NCBI GenBank assembly: GCA_964343305.1
Contig: CAYFJO010000455.1
Location: forward strand, 1-8,428
Direction: 5' to 3'
DNA length: 8,428 nt
Source of the DNA: CAYFJO01 sp964343305
GTDB taxonomy: Bacteria > Planctomycetota > Planctomycetia > Pirellulales > Pirellulaceae
Each line of letters opens with the position of its first letter. Positions within the stretch are counted from its first letter, which is position 1. Position numbers and translations under genes: made by a program. Positions 1-6,697 of the stretch are shown piece after piece. Below the pieces are notes generated by a model that worked only from the letters and a program-made list of their open reading frames with translations, searched no databases and was not told the DNA's origin.

Positions 1-962
1 TAACCGAAAACGATGCGCTTGCCGTCCCACGAGAGATCGTAGCGGCCGAAGATTCCCTCTTTCAGGTCCGGCGCCAACTCGGTGACCTGCCCATCGGAAA
101 GCGAGAGCACGCACAGGCTACCGCCGAGGTGTTTGCAGCCGTCGATGAAATCGGTGTAGTAATGGGACGACTGGTAGGTGTTGCGTTTCACCAACAGCAG
201 CTTCTCGAATCGCATCAGCGGGTTGTCGGCCACCAGCGCGTCGCGGCGAAGTTGCCCGGTGCGTGCGGCCAATGAGCGGAGACGCTTCACCCTATCCGTC
301 TTCTCTTCCAACACGTCCGCGAGTTCCTGCTCGATCGTGGCCAGACGCGTGAGGAAGTCTTCGGCGCGCGGATACTCGTCGCCATACTGTTTCGACAAAT
401 AGACGATCGCCTGCCGCAAAGCCTTTAGATTGAGCTTCTCAACCAACGCAGCAGATGCGGATTCGGGATCTTGAAAGATGGATTTCTCGGGAGGCGGCTT
501 GTTGGGCGAAATGTAAAGCCCCTTGAAGTGGGGCATGTAGCCTGGTGCATCGACGCGGATCATATTCTTGCCCCGTCGAAAGTCTAGCGGCCCGAGAGTC
601 GCCCACTCGAGATGCGCCGGCAGGAATCCTCCTGTCGTATCTGCCAGGACCTCCTTCGGGTGGACGCTGCCATTGACAGTAAGCCGGCACCCGCGACGTT
701 GGCCCGACGCATACAAGATATGAAGATAGCCGCGGAACGTATCAGAATAGGGCGACTTTAACTCGAACGTCCACTCAGCGAATCCGCCTTGGCCTTCGGC
801 CAGCGTGAGGCCACCGAACTGGCTGTAAACGGGGAACACGTTCTTGGACGATGCCGACAGGTCCTTGGCGGCGATGGTCACCTCCTCGCCTGTCGCAACT
901 TGTCCGCCCAGCGCCAAGGTCGCGAATGTCAGGACCGCAAGCAAGGTACTTCGCAAGCACAT
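1..962 (-). CDS. HzsA-like secreted protein, 3' end beyond window (paralogue of 3571-6447)
   Basis: Partial gene: 320 codons are visible and the frame is still open at base 1. Residues 1-25 form an export signal (short n-region with Arg4, hydrophobic LLAVLTFATLALGG, likely cleavage near ATG-EE). Residues about 28-152 look like a beta-sandwich carbohydrate-binding-type module; residues about 170-240 are helical and charged, possibly coiled coil. From about residue 247 a block starting NPLMRFEKLLLVKR and running through GGSLCVL to DLSWDGKRIVF matches the corresponding block of the 958-residue protein upstream, so the two are paralogues sharing the hydrazine synthase alpha-like, TolB/PD40-type propeller layout. 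No CxxCH is visible yet; in the paralogue these lie near the C-terminus, so haem binding here is unknown. The ATG at 962 is chosen because GGAG (974-971) sits 8 nt upstream and the signal peptide starts there; an in-frame ATG at 1010 would add 16 polar residues. Function unknown; a true hydrazine synthase subunit is unlikely without its partner subunits. Confidence 0.85.
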   Translation of the reverse strand, partial: MCLRSTLLAVLTFATLALGGQVATGEEVTIAAKDLSASSKNVFPVYSQFGGLTLAEGQGGFAEWTFELKSPYSDTFRGYLHILYASGQRRGCRLTVNGSVHPKEVLADTTGGFLPAHLEWATLGPLDFRRGKNMIRVDAPGYMPHFKGLYISPNKPPPEKSIFQDPESASAALVEKLNLKALRQAIVYLSKQYGDEYPRAEDFLTRLATIEQELADVLEEKTDRVKRLRSLAARTGQLRRDALVADNPLMRFEKLLLVKRNTYQSSHYYTDFIDGCKHLGGSLCVLSLSDGQVTELAPDLKEGIFGRYDLSWDGKRIVFG

Positions 963-1149
963 GCGTTGGTCTCCATCCTCTGGTCTACTTATCGCCGCGT
1001 CGTGTGCCATGATCTTCCCCGTTTCCGGACAGCCGATGCGCGCGCGTTGGAAATTCGTCCTGGCAATAGGCGCGATGCACCATCGGCGTGTTCTTCATGC
1101 GCGGCGGATAGGGCGAGTCGGCGAACGGTCGGCGTTATGTCGAATGCTT
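963..1149. other. Intergenic region between toroid protein and second HzsA-like gene
   Basis: These 187 bp separate the TGA of the toroid protein from the ATG at 962. I see no convincing terminator stem with a T-run and no clear -35/-10 pair. It is too long for simple translational coupling, but with no promoter or terminator visible, read-through transcription from the upstream genes is plausible. A 37-codon minus-strand reading frame (1098-985) is present but unsupported. Confidence 0.5.
971..974 (-). promoter_or_regulatory. Ribosome binding site GGAG deciding the 962 start
   Basis: GGAG lies 8 nt before the ATG at 962. The same motif at 7-9 nt precedes two other genes in this window. It favours 962 over the in-frame ATG at 1010, which has its own weaker purine stretch GGGGAAG. 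Confidence 0.5.
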
Positions 1150-3309
1150 TCAACGGTTATTCAGAACGGATTTCTTGATGGGCGTTACGATCAATCGCAC
1201 CTCGACGCCAGGTTTCAATTCAATGGGCATGCCGTCAAGCAACTGTTTCCCCGTGAGTGTGGTGCGCTTGTCGGCGGCAACGTCGTGAATTGTGTAACGC
1301 GACTGCGAGTTCACCGTGAACCACTCCGGAAACTGGTTCAGCCGCGGGTAGTCGATCGGCAGGTGGAGATAGACCTTGTGGCGTGTCTTGTCGAAGATCA
1401 GCCGGCCGCTCCATGGTTTGTCGGCTATCAACGACACGTAGAGTTTCCCGTTCTGCTCGACCGCCCCGAAGCGAATGTCCCGGCGCCACGGTTCGATCGT
1501 CAGGCCGCGGGTCTTCCACAATGCATATAGCAGCCACGTCCGGGCGGAATTGCCGTCGCCGTGCCAGCCTTCGATCACGCCGTCCGGCTTTTGGCGGCGG
1601 AACGTGTACTGGATCTCGTGGTCCATCCACTCGGCGGCCGAGGCGACCGGCTCGCGGTTGTAGAGATTCAGGCAACTTTCGATCGAATCGGCGTAGCCGT
1701 CGTTGCTGCCGCCCTCCCAACCGTAGTCGCGATAATGTTCGTTCATCGAGCGCATTGCCTTCAGAACGGCATTACGATACGCCTCGGTCTTGTCGACCAT
1801 GTAGACCATGTAGTACGCGTTGTACGTGTAGCCCCAGGTGTCGCAGATTCGCTTCTCGTGCTGGCCGATCTTGGGGTTGATCGACGTAAAGACCATGCCG
1901 TGCTCGTTGATGCCGACCTCCAGAATACGATCGAGCATCTCGTGCAGCGGCTTCTCGTACGCCTTCTTTTTCTCGGGCGAGGCGAAGTGGCACGTGACGT
2001 ACAACTCGCAAAGCCCCGAAACGATCTCGCCGCCGTGGGCGATTAGTCGAAGCCGGTCGGCGTCGCGGGTTGGGTGGTGATTTCCCAGCAGATAGTAATC
2101 GCCGAGTCGCAGGGCGTAGTTGAGGTACTTCTTCTCGCCGGTCATCCAGTACATACGGCAAGTCACCTGCAACATCTCGCCGTTGACCTCGGTGTTCGTC
2201 GACGGGATCTTACCGCGCGGCGTCTCGACCGGGGCGTGTTTCCAGACGTCATCCAGAATACCCTGCAGCCGTTCGGTCCAAGGGCACCGCCCGAGCCATT
2301 CGGTAATTGAGATCAGCCCGTCTTTCATATACTCGCTGCTGCCAAAGATGATCGCATCGAGATTCGGCTTGTCGCGCAGGAAACCTTGCTTCACGAAGGA
2401 GTAATCATCCGGCATGTTGCCAATCCGCCGGGTCAGTGTCGTTTCGGTCCGGAGCATCTCGTGCATCCGCCCTGCGAACAACGGCCGATCGGTCATGGCG
2501 GAAGTGATGACCATGAATGGATAGTTGTCCGCCGCCGCGTCCTTGGCGTTCCAGAAATCCCGGTTCCGGCCGAGATTCCGCGGGATCAGACCGGTTTTCG
2601 GATCGGCGTGTTTGAGCCAGCCGTCAATGAACCGGCGGCTACGGAAGAATGCTTGGTTTGCCAACAAGCCGTTACGGGCGGCTCGGCGGAAGGCTGCTTC
2701 TTGATGGGGATCGGACGGCGGCTTGGCAAACGGCGCCAAATTGCGATTCCACAGCGCACGCATTTCGGGGAACGCTGAGGAACCTGCGACTGCCGCAGGA
2801 ACCTTGGCCGTCGTGAATGTGATTCGATGGGACGATTGTTTGGCATCGGGCAACGCTCCGCCCTCCGCCTTTCCGAGTAATCGGACTTCCGCAATAAACG
2901 CCTGCGGCTGCGACACCTGCTTGAGAGTGATTCTGTACTGATCGGAATCGATCTTTTCCGGCAGTGGAACTTGCAGCCAGGGGAAACCGTCGTAGGGGCC
3001 GCTTCGCAGTTTCACCTCATGGCCGTCTACGGTTGCCACGGCGTCGCGGGTGTCGTTCTTCGAGCCCCAAAGCAACTCGAGCACATGGTCCGGTCTCGGC
3101 TTCGCATCGATGACCAGTTCGATATCCCCATGCCCCAGCCAATGATACGGCTTACCGGCATACTTGAATCCCGCGTTCTCGAAACGGACCCATGCAATCG
3201 ATGCACCCTCAGCAGTGCCTGCTGCAACAAAGAGGGGGCCTGTTGCAGCAAAGAGGAGGACTGAGACAAGAAGCATGCCAGCCAGCATGGATGATATTGC
3301 CTTACTCAC
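1150..3309 (-). CDS. Secreted alpha/alpha-toroid (six-hairpin glycosidase- or lyase-like) protein, 719 aa
   Basis: Residues 1-35 form an export signal with a long hydrophobic stretch (LAGMLLVSVLLFAATGPLFVAAG) ending near AEG-A. Residues about 38-147 resemble a small beta-sandwich domain. Residues about 185-605 are rich in paired helices with aromatic and acidic turns (for example DTWGYTYNAYY, DYGWEGGSNDGYADSIE, GWHGDGNSARTWLLYALW), the look of an alpha/alpha-toroid as in six-hairpin glycosidases and several polysaccharide lyases. Residues about 610-712 form a C-terminal beta-rich domain, also common in those enzymes. I cannot assign a GH or PL family, nor name catalytic residues with confidence. 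The GTG at 3309 is chosen because GGAG (3320-3317) lies 7 nt upstream and the GTG overlaps the TGA of the preceding small gene. A GTG at 3348 would extend the protein by 13 polar residues, overlap that gene by 43 bp and place the signal peptide poorly. The likely role is carbohydrate processing outside the cytoplasm, by inference. Confidence 0.8.
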   Translation of the reverse strand: MSKAISSMLAGMLLVSVLLFAATGPLFVAAGTAEGASIAWVRFENAGFKYAGKPYHWLGHGDIELVIDAKPRPDHVLELLWGSKNDTRDAVATVDGHEVKLRSGPYDGFPWLQVPLPEKIDSDQYRITLKQVSQPQAFIAEVRLLGKAEGGALPDAKQSSHRITFTTAKVPAAVAGSSAFPEMRALWNRNLAPFAKPPSDPHQEAAFRRAARNGLLANQAFFRSRRFIDGWLKHADPKTGLIPRNLGRNRDFWNAKDAAADNYPFMVITSAMTDRPLFAGRMHEMLRTETTLTRRIGNMPDDYSFVKQGFLRDKPNLDAIIFGSSEYMKDGLISITEWLGRCPWTERLQGILDDVWKHAPVETPRGKIPSTNTEVNGEMLQVTCRMYWMTGEKKYLNYALRLGDYYLLGNHHPTRDADRLRLIAHGGEIVSGLCELYVTCHFASPEKKKAYEKPLHEMLDRILEVGINEHGMVFTSINPKIGQHEKRICDTWGYTYNAYYMVYMVDKTEAYRNAVLKAMRSMNEHYRDYGWEGGSNDGYADSIESCLNLYNREPVASAAEWMDHEIQYTFRRQKPDGVIEGWHGDGNSARTWLLYALWKTRGLTIEPWRRDIRFGAVEQNGKLYVSLIADKPWSGRLIFDKTRHKVYLHLPIDYPRLNQFPEWFTVNSQSRYTIHDVAADKRTTLTGKQLLDGMPIELKPGVEVRLIVTPIKKSVLNNR
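3218..3259 (-). repeat. 21-bp tandem duplication within the signal peptide of the toroid protein
   Basis: Bases 3218-3238 and 3239-3259 are adjacent 21-bp copies differing at three positions. In frame they encode LLFAATG followed by PLFVAAG, a seven-residue repeat forming the hydrophobic core of the export signal. Confidence 0.8.
3306..3309 (-). promoter_or_regulatory. GTGA stop/start overlap (translational coupling site)
   Basis: The minus strand reads TCG TGA for the end of the small gene and GTG AGT for the start of the toroid gene, sharing two bases. GGAG at 3320-3317 lies inside the small gene, 7 nt before the GTG. This is a classic geometry for ribosome re-initiation. Confidence 0.65.
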
Positions 3310-3554
3310 GATTGAACTCCGAGCATTGTCATCACTTCGCGTACGCACAGGCCGCCAACGGCTGAGGCCACGTCGGCCACGCCGCTCGATCCTTGCTGTT
3401 GTACAAAGTCCTCAGCTTGCACCGAGCCCAGAAGCTGGGACAGCGCCGCCGTGCCCCGCGGCGCGTCTTTCTCCTCGCCGTGTGCATGGCCCAACGCAAT
3501 GAGCGATAACACAACGGCCAAACAGCACCAACGGGCCATGCGTTTGTCGAACAT
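3306..3554 (-). CDS. Small secreted protein of unknown function, 82 aa
   Basis: I do not recognise this protein. Residues 1-26 look like an export signal: MFDKRMARW with three basic residues, hydrophobic CCLAVVLSLIALG, then AHG-EE as a plausible cleavage site. The predicted mature chain is about 56 residues, with a Gln/Ser/Gly/Ala-rich middle (FVQQQGSSGVADVASAVGG) and a single Cys in GLCVREVM. It starts 16 nt after the TAG of the HzsA-like gene, and its TGA shares bases with the GTG start of the toroid gene (GTGA at 3309-3306). This arrangement, the signal peptide and the absence of a better frame argue that it is translated. A GGAG lies 13 nt before the ATG, further than for its neighbours; an internal ATG at codon 6 (3539) is an alternative start. 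It could be an accessory or partner of the flanking secreted proteins, or chiefly serve translational coupling; both are inference. Confidence 0.65.
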   Translation of the reverse strand: MFDKRMARWCCLAVVLSLIALGHAHGEEKDAPRGTAALSQLLGSVQAEDFVQQQGSSGVADVASAVGGLCVREVMTMLGVQS

Positions 3555-3570
3555 ACGAACTTATTCGCTC

Positions 3571-6447
3571 CTACTTCTTGCTCACGAAGTACTCATCCCA
3601 ACCACCCAGGTAGGGCGCGTTGCAATCGATCCAGGCGGCAAAGGCTCGCCGTTCGTTTGCCGAGAGCTTCACTTCGTAGTGCCCGGCGTCGAGGGTCTTC
3701 AGCAACGAGCTGCGGTGGGAACCGACGGCATATTGCCCGAGCGGCACATTCTCGCCCTCGTAGCCGCCGAGCCGAGTGTAGTGGACGTGCTTGAGCAGAT
3801 GCATGAACGACGCGGTGACCTCGAATGTGCGCAGTGGCCAAGGATTACCAGGATGCTCGTTGTTGGCTCCCTTCGCCACGACCAAGTGATTGCTTGTCAA
3901 ATCGAAACTCTTCTCCGCACCCTTGCTCCCGTCGTGGCAACTCACGCAGTGCCGATCGAGAACGGGCTGCACGAGTTTCGGAAAACTCACCGGAACAGCG
4001 CCCCAGGGCGGCGGCGAGATCTTCGAAGGTCCTCTTAAGAACGCCATGGCTGACAGGTTGGGTGGTGCGCTGCCGTAAGTCTCGTGGCAGCCAATGCAAC
4101 TGACCCTTTCATTGGGCTGCAGATTCATGAAACTCCGCATTCCGCGGATGTTCATGTGGTTTTCATCGAGCGCCTGTAGGAAGAGTGACTTCCCGGCAGG
4201 AAGTTCGAAATGTGCCGAGCCGTCCTTCTCCACGGGGACGGTCCCCAGGATGGCGCGCGGGTCCCAGCCCGAGCCGACGCCCATATCGAGTCGCTGCGGG
4301 TTCGAATGCGCCAACTTGGGAATCGTCTCCAAAACGCGAAGGTACTTCACCGCGCCTCTCTTGACGCCCGGCAAGCCACGATAGACATCCACCATCAGAG
4401 CGGTGCCCGTCTTGGCATCCGTCTGGCCAGACGCGGTTTGCGACCCCAATTGCGACGGACTCTTGCGTCGCCGCAGCGGGATCGGGCTGTAACAGGATAG
4501 CTCGGGGTCGCGGTAGATCAGTTCCTTGTTGCCGTGGACATCCAACAAGTAAATGCCGTAGCCTGCAGCAGCATTATGGGCTCCTTCGAAGCTGTAGCAG
4601 GCCAGGTAGAACCTTTCTGACAACGGATAGGGAGCGTTGTACCAACCAGCAGTATGTTCCTCGGATTGCGGTTCCGGCGTCTCGGGATAACGCACTTCGG
4701 GCGTCACTCGCACAAGACCGCTTGGTTCACCTCGATTCTTGTCCAAGTCAACGATGCAGATGGGACCGACGCCGCAATTGTGGTGTGCAGCGCCGGTCGT
4801 GATGATCTTGCTTGTGCCGGGAATCTGTCGAGCTTCGATAAACGATCGGGGGCCCGGACTGAAAGCGTAGTGGTCGCCGTACGCCAACTTCGCCCCCGTC
4901 CCATCCGGATTGACCGTCCACAGATACTGGATGTTATTGAAGGCCTTGAGGACATATTCCCAACGCATGTAAATGATTCGCCCGTCGTCCAACACGCTGG
5001 GGAACCATTCGCCTTCCTTGGCTTCGGTGATGGCCCGCACGTCCGAACCATCGCCGTTCATGGTGAACATCGAAAACACGATTGCCCAGTCGCCACACTG
5101 CACGAACCGGTCACAGCGCGACGAGGTGAAACAGATCCGTCCATTGGGCAGGTAGCAAGGTTCGGTGTTTTCCCCAGGGCCGTCCGTTAATTGATGCAGG
5201 CCGGTGCCATCCGCATTGATCTGATAGAGTTGGTAGTCCATGCAATCACCGCCGACTTGCCCTGGCTTGCCGATGGGATAAGGCGTGGAAGTTGCTCGTG
5301 GGGCAGCGTAGGGAAAAACGATCCTCTTGGCGTCAAAAGACAAGTCGGGACGCCCGATAGCGCCGCTTGCGAGCTGATCGCCGATCACACTGCGTACTTC
5401 TCCATCGGGCGACAGGCCTTTGAGGACGCATAAGTCACCGCCGCGGAGCTGTGCCGAGCCAACATGGTGCGAACACTGATGCCCAAATCGCGGCGTGTGC
5501 CGTTTGACGAAGAGCAGTTCTTCGAAGTCGAGCAATGGATTCTGAAAGCTGAGATCTCGCACCGCCCAACGAGTCTCAAAATACAACTCGTTCCAATCGC
5601 TAAGAACGTCTTCTTCGTCTTGCTCGCGTTTGGCAAGTTCGTCGTACCGCTTGCGAAAGATGTCGAGCTTGGCGGCTGCCACATCGGCATTTTGCAGACC
5701 CAAACGCCGCAGGTCACGCAACAGCGCCTCGCCTCGCATGATTGCATCGGCAACGGCCGACCGGCTGCCCGGATAGCGACGTTTCAGCCGCTCTTGCCGT
5801 CGCCAATCCCATTGAATTAGTCCCTTGACCGTTTGGGGAAAAGCACCCTGTTCCGGCAGTAGCGCATTCTTGGCTCCCTTCGGCACAAAGTCGATTCGCG
5901 AAATGACCGCGTTAGCTCCGGCAGTTCTGGTCAATTCGATCAATATCTTGCTGTCCTCTGTATCGCTCGCTGACAACTCGTATCGGCGCCACGCTCCAGA
6001 CGGCCGTCCGAACTCCGTTATCTCGTCACGTCTGCCTCCCTCGACGATAACCTCTTGCCGCCGACCGCCGTTGTCGATGTCAAGGAAGAACAGGTGCAGC
6101 GAACCGGCAACCTTCGACGGGCATTCGATGGTTATGCTGCCTCGGCTCGTGAAGAACCAACAATAGGAATCCGCAGCGCCTCCCATGTAGGTTTCTCCAA
6201 CCACCGAGTAGCCATACCCCTTGGCCAACATGGAATCGTCCCAGCGAGAATCCCATGGCTTGCTGCCACCAGGACAGAAGGCGCCGCAGTCGATGTGCAA
6301 GATTTTGCTAATTCCCCCAGGCCCGGCGGCGTGAACCCGAAGCGTGAACAGTGAAGCGGTGGCCACCCCGAGCAAGCAGATTGCAGCGCTGCGGCCAAGA
6401 GCCTTCTGTCTCGCGGAACTCACAAGCCATTGAGAAAGTAGGTTCAT
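3571..6447 (-). CDS. Secreted HzsA-like protein with TolB-like propeller and two CxxCH haem sites, 958 aa
   Basis: Residues 1-41 form an export signal (MNLLSQWLV...R, hydrophobic SAAICLLGVATASLFTL, VHA-A). Residues about 45-192 form a beta-sandwich domain starting ILHIDCG, resembling lectin or malectin-type modules. Residues about 225-300 are helical and charged. From about 300 a TolB/PD40-type propeller follows, with repeats such as LYQINADGTGLHQLTDG, MNGDGSDVRAITE and VNPDGTGAKL, each followed by a W/Y/F-rich strand. The C-terminal part has two c-type haem motifs, CIGCH (784-788) and CVSCH (834-838, in PVLDRHCVSCHDG), and ends with the family pattern VGSHRSSLLKTL..GHYEVKLS..ERR..AAWIDCNAPY. 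This layout matches proteins related to the hydrazine synthase alpha subunit that are common in non-anammox planctomycetes; function there is unknown. Many cysteines fit an oxidising compartment. The ATG at 6447 is chosen over a TTG at 6462 because GGAG (6460-6457) is 9 nt upstream. The two haems suggest electron transfer or redox chemistry; neither substrate nor partner is known. Confidence 0.85.
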   Translation of the reverse strand: MNLLSQWLVSSARQKALGRSAAICLLGVATASLFTLRVHAAGPGGISKILHIDCGAFCPGGSKPWDSRWDDSMLAKGYGYSVVGETYMGGAADSYCWFFTSRGSITIECPSKVAGSLHLFFLDIDNGGRRQEVIVEGGRRDEITEFGRPSGAWRRYELSASDTEDSKILIELTRTAGANAVISRIDFVPKGAKNALLPEQGAFPQTVKGLIQWDWRRQERLKRRYPGSRSAVADAIMRGEALLRDLRRLGLQNADVAAAKLDIFRKRYDELAKREQDEEDVLSDWNELYFETRWAVRDLSFQNPLLDFEELLFVKRHTPRFGHQCSHHVGSAQLRGGDLCVLKGLSPDGEVRSVIGDQLASGAIGRPDLSFDAKRIVFPYAAPRATSTPYPIGKPGQVGGDCMDYQLYQINADGTGLHQLTDGPGENTEPCYLPNGRICFTSSRCDRFVQCGDWAIVFSMFTMNGDGSDVRAITEAKEGEWFPSVLDDGRIIYMRWEYVLKAFNNIQYLWTVNPDGTGAKLAYGDHYAFSPGPRSFIEARQIPGTSKIITTGAAHHNCGVGPICIVDLDKNRGEPSGLVRVTPEVRYPETPEPQSEEHTAGWYNAPYPLSERFYLACYSFEGAHNAAAGYGIYLLDVHGNKELIYRDPELSCYSPIPLRRRKSPSQLGSQTASGQTDAKTGTALMVDVYRGLPGVKRGAVKYLRVLETIPKLAHSNPQRLDMGVGSGWDPRAILGTVPVEKDGSAHFELPAGKSLFLQALDENHMNIRGMRSFMNLQPNERVSCIGCHETYGSAPPNLSAMAFLRGPSKISPPPWGAVPVSFPKLVQPVLDRHCVSCHDGSKGAEKSFDLTSNHLVVAKGANNEHPGNPWPLRTFEVTASFMHLLKHVHYTRLGGYEGENVPLGQYAVGSHRSSLLKTLDAGHYEVKLSANERRAFAAWIDCNAPYLGGWDEYFVSKK

Positions 6448-6456
6448 AATGAGTGT

Positions 6457-6460
6457 CTCC
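6457..6460 (-). promoter_or_regulatory. Ribosome binding site GGAG deciding the 6447 start
   Basis: GGAG sits 9 nt before the ATG at 6447. The in-frame TTG at 6462 lies upstream of this site, and no purine-rich motif precedes it, so the ATG is the better start. Confidence 0.55.
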
Positions 6461-6530
6461 AACGGTGTTCGGGACGCCGTGACGATCGGCTTCCTCAGCC
6501 GCCAACCGCGTGATGCAGTAAACTGGACTC

Positions 6531-6564
6531 ATTATATATAGTTTTGTCTGGTTTGCCACTTCAA
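6531..6564 (-). promoter_or_regulatory. Candidate sigma70-type promoter for the HzsA-like operon
   Basis: On the minus strand TTGAAG (6564-6559) is followed after 18 nt by TATATA (6540-6535), inside an AT-rich run that also contains a perfect TATAAT (6536-6531, spacing 22 from the same -35). This would give a 5' leader of roughly 75-80 nt before the ATG at 6447. It is the only AT-rich island in the gap. The call rests on consensus match alone. Confidence 0.35.
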
Positions 6565-6601
6565 TCCTCTTACGCAAGCGGCGGATGAGTTCTTCCCTGC
6601 C

Positions 6602-6660
6602 GTAGTGGAACTCGCCAGAGTTCCTTCCCTCTGAAAAGGAATTCTGGCGAATTCCACTAC
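6602..6660. repeat. Nested palindrome: 23-bp inverted repeat, each arm itself a hairpin
   Basis: Arms 6602-6624 and 6638-6660 pair at 21 of 23 positions around a 13-nt spacer (6625-6637). Each arm also holds its own perfect hairpin: GGAACTC-gcca-GAGTTCC (6607-6624) and GGAATTC-tggc-GAATTCC (6638-6655), with an outer 5-bp stem GTAGT (6602-6606) / ACTAC (6656-6660). The element lies 37 nt past the stop of the upstream hydrolase gene and no T-run follows on the minus strand, so it is not a standard intrinsic terminator. It may act as a transcript-end structure or be a dispersed REP- or MITE-like intergenic element. No transposase or clear target duplication is visible. Confidence 0.85.
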
Positions 6661-6697
6661 AGTTATTCTCATCTGGCTCTCGCCTAAGACCTCAACT

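Larger units (their letters stand above)
6448..6697. other. Intergenic region with palindrome and candidate promoter
   Basis: These 250 bp separate the hydrolase stop from the HzsA-like start. They hold the nested palindrome near the hydrolase end and the AT-rich candidate promoter nearer the HzsA-like gene. A minus-strand reading frame of 89 codons crossing into the HzsA-like gene (6577-6308) has no supporting features. The layout suggests that the hydrolase is a separate transcription unit from the four downstream genes. Confidence 0.5.

Noticed and set aside
985..1098. A 37-codon minus-strand frame (starting MKNTPMVHRAYC) in the gap before the second HzsA-like gene
   Set aside because: No ribosome binding site, no recognisable domain, composition unlike its neighbours, and nothing beyond an open frame supports it.
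1117..1134. Two copies of GTCGGCG four bases apart in the 963-1149 gap
   Set aside because: Short GC-rich repeats of this kind are expected by chance, and no operator-like symmetry or third copy is present.
844..1530. Plus-strand frame of 228 codons
   Set aside because: It lies opposite the 3' end of the toroid gene and the start of the second HzsA-like gene; it is Arg/Val/Pro-rich shadow coding without motifs, as are the other plus-strand frames.
3451..4038. Plus-strand frame of 195 codons
   Set aside because: It is antisense to the haem-binding C-terminus of the HzsA-like gene, where the CxxCH sites and family motifs fix the minus strand as coding.
3571..6447. Calling the locus a genuine hydrazine synthase (anammox) operon
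   Set aside because: No beta or gamma subunit genes accompany it, the neighbours are carbohydrate-enzyme-like, and HzsA-like proteins are widespread in planctomycetes that do not perform anammox.
6308..6577. An 89-codon minus-strand frame running from the intergenic region into the HzsA-like gene
   Set aside because: More than half of it overlaps the signal peptide and N-domain of the well-supported 958-residue gene in another frame, and it has no start signal or recognisable motif.
6602..6660. Reading the palindrome as an ordinary intrinsic terminator for the hydrolase gene
   Set aside because: No run of T follows the stem on the minus strand, and the long spacer and nested hairpins are atypical. 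It may still help end or stabilise the transcript.
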